A DNA stretch of 9,391 bases. Origin: Acidobacteria bacterium AH-259-G07 (GTDB lineage Bacteria > Acidobacteriota > UBA6911 > RPQK01 > JADFOI01). Location of the stretch: positions 1 through 9,391 of the forward strand of contig JALLON010000096.1 in the NCBI GenBank assembly GCA_027717925.1, given 5' to 3'. The translations under genes were made by a program, and so were the position numbers. This document shows positions 6,957 to 9,391 of the stretch, piece by piece. Under the pieces are notes generated by a model that was not told the origin of the DNA, did no database searches, and worked only from the letters and a program-made list of their open reading frames with translations. Numbering within the stretch: the first letter of the stretch is position 1; each line of letters opens with the position of its first letter.

Positions 6957-9344
6957 CTACGGGCTGAGCCCCATGCGGCGCAGCAGATCGGTGAAGCGGG
7001 GGTCATCGCGCAAGGGGTCAAAGAAGTGCAGTACCTTGAGAAAGGGCATCGCGCTAGCTTTGGTCTCATATCCCCGGTTCAGCCACGCAAACGCCTGCTC
7101 TTTGTCGCCGAGACCGATATAGACCTTGGATCTGGCGACCGGTGAGACATATGTCCCCTGCGTGGATCTTTCCTGAATCTGCTCAAGGACCTTATGTGCT
7201 TCGCTTCGTTGACCCAGTTGACCGTAGAGATATCCGAGAAGACCTAACTCGTCGCTCACGTCGTCTCCCATAAGATCGATCTGTTTGCGCACAGTCACCA
7301 GGGCTTCTTCATACCTTCCCTGGCTTGCGTAGATAACGCTGAGCCACCAGTAATAAGCGGGTTGATCCGGCTCTGAATTGATTGCATCCTGGGCCATTTG
7401 TTTGGCTTCGGTACGGTGTCCTGAATAATACAAATACGTCATCCTACGAAACTTCAACATCGCAGAGCGCGGGTGCGGGTCAAGTTCCAGTGCTCGTTCA
7501 GCTTGCCCATTGGCCTCATCATGCCGCTCCATGTACGACAAGAAAAGGGCGTACAGCATGCGAGCATTTGCGCTGTTGGGGTTCAGTTGAAGAGCTGTCT
7601 TGAATTCCATCTCGGCTCCGGCCCAATCCCAGTCGTACCGCCCACTCACCCTCGCTAATGTAGTGTGCGCACTGGCCAACCTTTCATCCAGCTGCAGCGC
7701 CTTTTCTGCCATCGCTCGGGCCTGGGGCCAGGCATCGTGCGGAGAAACTATGTTCAAATATCCCAAACTCGCATAGGCTGCGGCCAACCCAGCGTAGCCA
7801 AGAGCATAGGTCGAATCTATTTCTACCGCCTGCTCAAAGTACTCGATGGATTTCCGAATACCCACTTCCCGCCCAGCGTTGTTCCAATAATGCCTGCCCA
7901 GCAAGTATGCCTCATGGGCTTGGGGGTCGACCGTACGTACGGTCGCCAACCGAGCTTCTTCCTCGGGCGTTAGTGCAATGCTGATCTCACGCGCAATGGC
8001 CCGGGCTACCTCGCTCTGCAAGGCCAAGATGTCGCTCAGGTCCCGGTTATAGCTCTCTGCCCACAAATGCTCATCCGTCGTGCCGTGGATGAGCTGGGCC
8101 GTGATTCGCACCCGATCGCCTGCGCGCAGCACCGAGCCTTCAACCACTGCATCCACACCCAGCTCGCGCGCAATCTCCGGGACCGACTTGTCCCTTTCTT
8201 TGTAGCGCATCACTGAAGTGCGCGAAATGATCTTCAAAGCCCCGATCTTTGATAAGTCGGTGATGAGCGCCTCGTGCATTCCGTCCACGAAGTAATCCTG
8301 CTCCGGGTCTCTCATGAGGTTATCCAGGGGAAGGACGGCGATCGAGCTAATCTGCCCCGGTGCCAGGACGGTGGTTTCTCCTTTAAACAACCACCAGCCA
8401 ATCCATACGATCAGAAAGACAGCCAGCATTGCCAGAGCACGCCAAAGTCCTGTTTTGCCTCGTCCCAAGTCGGGCTTATCCCGTCGGCGCTCTGTTGGTT
8501 GGGACAACACCTCCCTCAGGTCCGTCCGCACTTCGTGGATTGACTGGTAGCGCCGATCCAAGTCTTTCGCCTGCATCTTCCTTACTATGTGTTGGATCAG
8601 TTCCGGAACGTTATCCGTGTAGCGAGTGACCGGAGGAGGTTCTTGGCTTAGGATCGCATTGCCCGTGTCCATGGGTGAGTCCTTCTTAAAGGGATGCACC
8701 CCCGTGAGCATCTCATAGAGCACCACGCCGAAGGAGAAAATGTCCGATCGAGTATCCACCTCTTGCCCGCGCAATTGCTCAGGGGACATATAGGCCAGTG
8801 TGCCCAGGGTTGTGCCTGTTTTGGTCAAACTGGCGGTTAACGTCTCCTCCTGACTGCCGATACCTTCAGCGGGCGCAAGCCGCTTGGCCAGTCCAAAGTC
8901 CATGACTTTCGCATGACCCTGCGGGGTCAGCATGATATTGGAAGGCTTGAGATCGCGATGCACAATGCCCTGCGTATGAGCTTCTTCCAGAGCCTCGGCA
9001 ACCTCCGTGGATTTCTCGAGTGCATCCTTCAGAGTAAGCGGACTGTCTGCTAACTTGTCCTTCAAGGTCGTCCCTTGGACGTACTCCATGGCGATGAAGT
9101 CTTTGCCTTCAGCTTCACCAACTTCGTAGATCTTGCAAATAAAAGGGTGGTCTAAGGCGGCGGCAGACTTGGCTTCCCGCAGGAAGCGCTTTCGAGCCGT
9201 GGGGTCTTGCTGCATGAAGTCAGGCAAAAACTTCAGGGCGACTTTGCGCTCCAAGGAGGTATCCTGAGCCAGGAAAACTTCTCCCATCCCGCCTTCGCCG
9301 AGTTTTTCCAGAATCTTGTAATGTGAAATGGTCTGGCCGACCAC
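6957..9344 (-). CDS. Membrane Ser/Thr protein kinase with TolB/FlgO-like domain and TPR repeats
   Basis: A complete 795-residue Hanks-type kinase expected to phosphorylate Ser/Thr on unidentified substrates. The kinase domain (about 9-280) has the glycine loop GEGGMGEV (16-23), VALK K38, helix-C E57, HRDLKPSN with catalytic D131, DFG (149-151), SPEQ (187-190, the APE position) and DIFSFGVVLYEM (201-212). HRD arginine marks it as an RD kinase, and the S/T-rich loop (TLTASLTKTGTT) offers autophosphorylation sites. A basic linker (RRRDK) precedes one membrane helix (about 303-320), which puts the kinase in the cytoplasm and the rest outside. Residues 333-460 (SSIAVLPLDNL, YFVDGMHEALITDL, AVVEGSVLRAGDRVRITAQL) match the TolB/FlgO-like domain found in adenylate cyclase and kinase sensors. 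Residues 475-795 form TPR helices (AYASLGYL, ALQLDERLASAHTTLA, ALELDPHPRSAML) for protein binding. The GTG start at 9344 is supported by GGAGGGG 2-8 nt upstream and by paralogue alignment. Substrate and signal are unknown. Confidence 0.92.
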   Translation of the reverse strand: MVGQTISHYKILEKLGEGGMGEVFLAQDTSLERKVALKFLPDFMQQDPTARKRFLREAKSAAALDHPFICKIYEVGEAEGKDFIAMEYVQGTTLKDKLADSPLTLKDALEKSTEVAEALEEAHTQGIVHRDLKPSNIMLTPQGHAKVMDFGLAKRLAPAEGIGSQEETLTASLTKTGTTLGTLAYMSPEQLRGQEVDTRSDIFSFGVVLYEMLTGVHPFKKDSPMDTGNAILSQEPPPVTRYTDNVPELIQHIVRKMQAKDLDRRYQSIHEVRTDLREVLSQPTERRRDKPDLGRGKTGLWRALAMLAVFLIVWIGWWLFKGETTVLAPGQISSIAVLPLDNLMRDPEQDYFVDGMHEALITDLSKIGALKIISRTSVMRYKERDKSVPEIARELGVDAVVEGSVLRAGDRVRITAQLIHGTTDEHLWAESYNRDLSDILALQSEVARAIAREISIALTPEEEARLATVRTVDPQAHEAYLLGRHYWNNAGREVGIRKSIEYFEQAVEIDSTYALGYAGLAAAYASLGYLNIVSPHDAWPQARAMAEKALQLDERLASAHTTLARVSGRYDWDWAGAEMEFKTALQLNPNSANARMLYALFLSYMERHDEANGQAERALELDPHPRSAMLKFRRMTYLYYSGHRTEAKQMAQDAINSEPDQPAYYWWLSVIYASQGRYEEALVTVRKQIDLMGDDVSDELGLLGYLYGQLGQRSEAHKVLEQIQERSTQGTYVSPVARSKVYIGLGDKEQAFAWLNRGYETKASAMPFLKVLHFFDPLRDDPRFTDLLRRMGLSP
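7928..7945. repeat. 18-bp perfect palindrome inside the TPR-kinase gene
   Basis: CGACCGTACGTACGGTCG is identical to its own reverse complement over 18 bases. On the minus strand it encodes the ATVRTVD segment (about residues 468-473), between the TolB-like domain and the first TPR, where many homologues have a similar VDP-containing linker. It could be a dimeric protein-binding site or a coincidence of codon choice. Nothing else in the sequence supports a regulatory role. Confidence 0.4.
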
Positions 9345-9391
9345 GGCCCCTCCAGCTCTGCTCTGACCTGAAACTTCAATTGGGACACACC

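Overview
The window carries one partial DNA-repair gene, a toxin-antitoxin-like pair, and three related loci that all start with the N-terminus of a Hanks-type Ser/Thr protein kinase. Only one of those three is intact. Base composition is moderately GC-rich. The kinase N-termini (M-[IV]-G-[QK]-[ST]-ISHY-x-IL-x-KL) joined to PD40 propellers or TolB/TPR modules suggest a soil or sediment bacterium with a large kinase repertoire. Acidobacteriota is my best guess. This is an inference from domain architecture, because no rRNA or other phylogenetic marker is present.

Layout. Positions 1-2540 (+) hold the 3' three-quarters or so of an AddA/RecB-type helicase-nuclease whose 5' end lies outside the window. 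It converges on a broken kinase gene, 2590-5267 (-). That gene reads as a kinase domain, one membrane helix and a PD40/WD40-like beta-propeller, but it carries a ~10-nt deletion with frameshift near 4936 and an in-frame TAG at 4480-4482. Divergent from it is a compact two-gene unit at 5461-6305 (+): a PIN-domain protein (DUF3368-like) followed, with a 4-nt overlap, by a ribbon-helix-helix plus UPF0175 protein. This is a toxin-first type II toxin-antitoxin arrangement. Next, on the minus strand, 6486-6850 is a chimeric scar. The first 15 codons of a third kinase gene are fused in frame to the C-terminal end of an unrelated secreted, sialidase/GH-like protein, and the tail is itself frameshifted. 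Last, 6957-9344 (-) is an intact 795-residue kinase with one membrane helix, a TolB/FlgO-like domain and a long TPR tail.

How the parts relate. The three minus-strand loci look like an array of paralogous kinase genes that has been decaying. One copy is whole, one has two inactivating lesions, and one is reduced to its start region by a deletion. The two longer copies share 84 of their first 90 residues but carry entirely different C-terminal modules, so a conserved kinase head has been recombined with different extracytoplasmic domains. The toxin-antitoxin-like pair sits inside this array in the opposite orientation and may be a later insertion. The helicase-nuclease is a housekeeping recombination gene with no visible functional link to the rest. 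No tRNA, rRNA, CRISPR array or insertion sequence was recognised. No gene-free gap exceeds about 200 nt.
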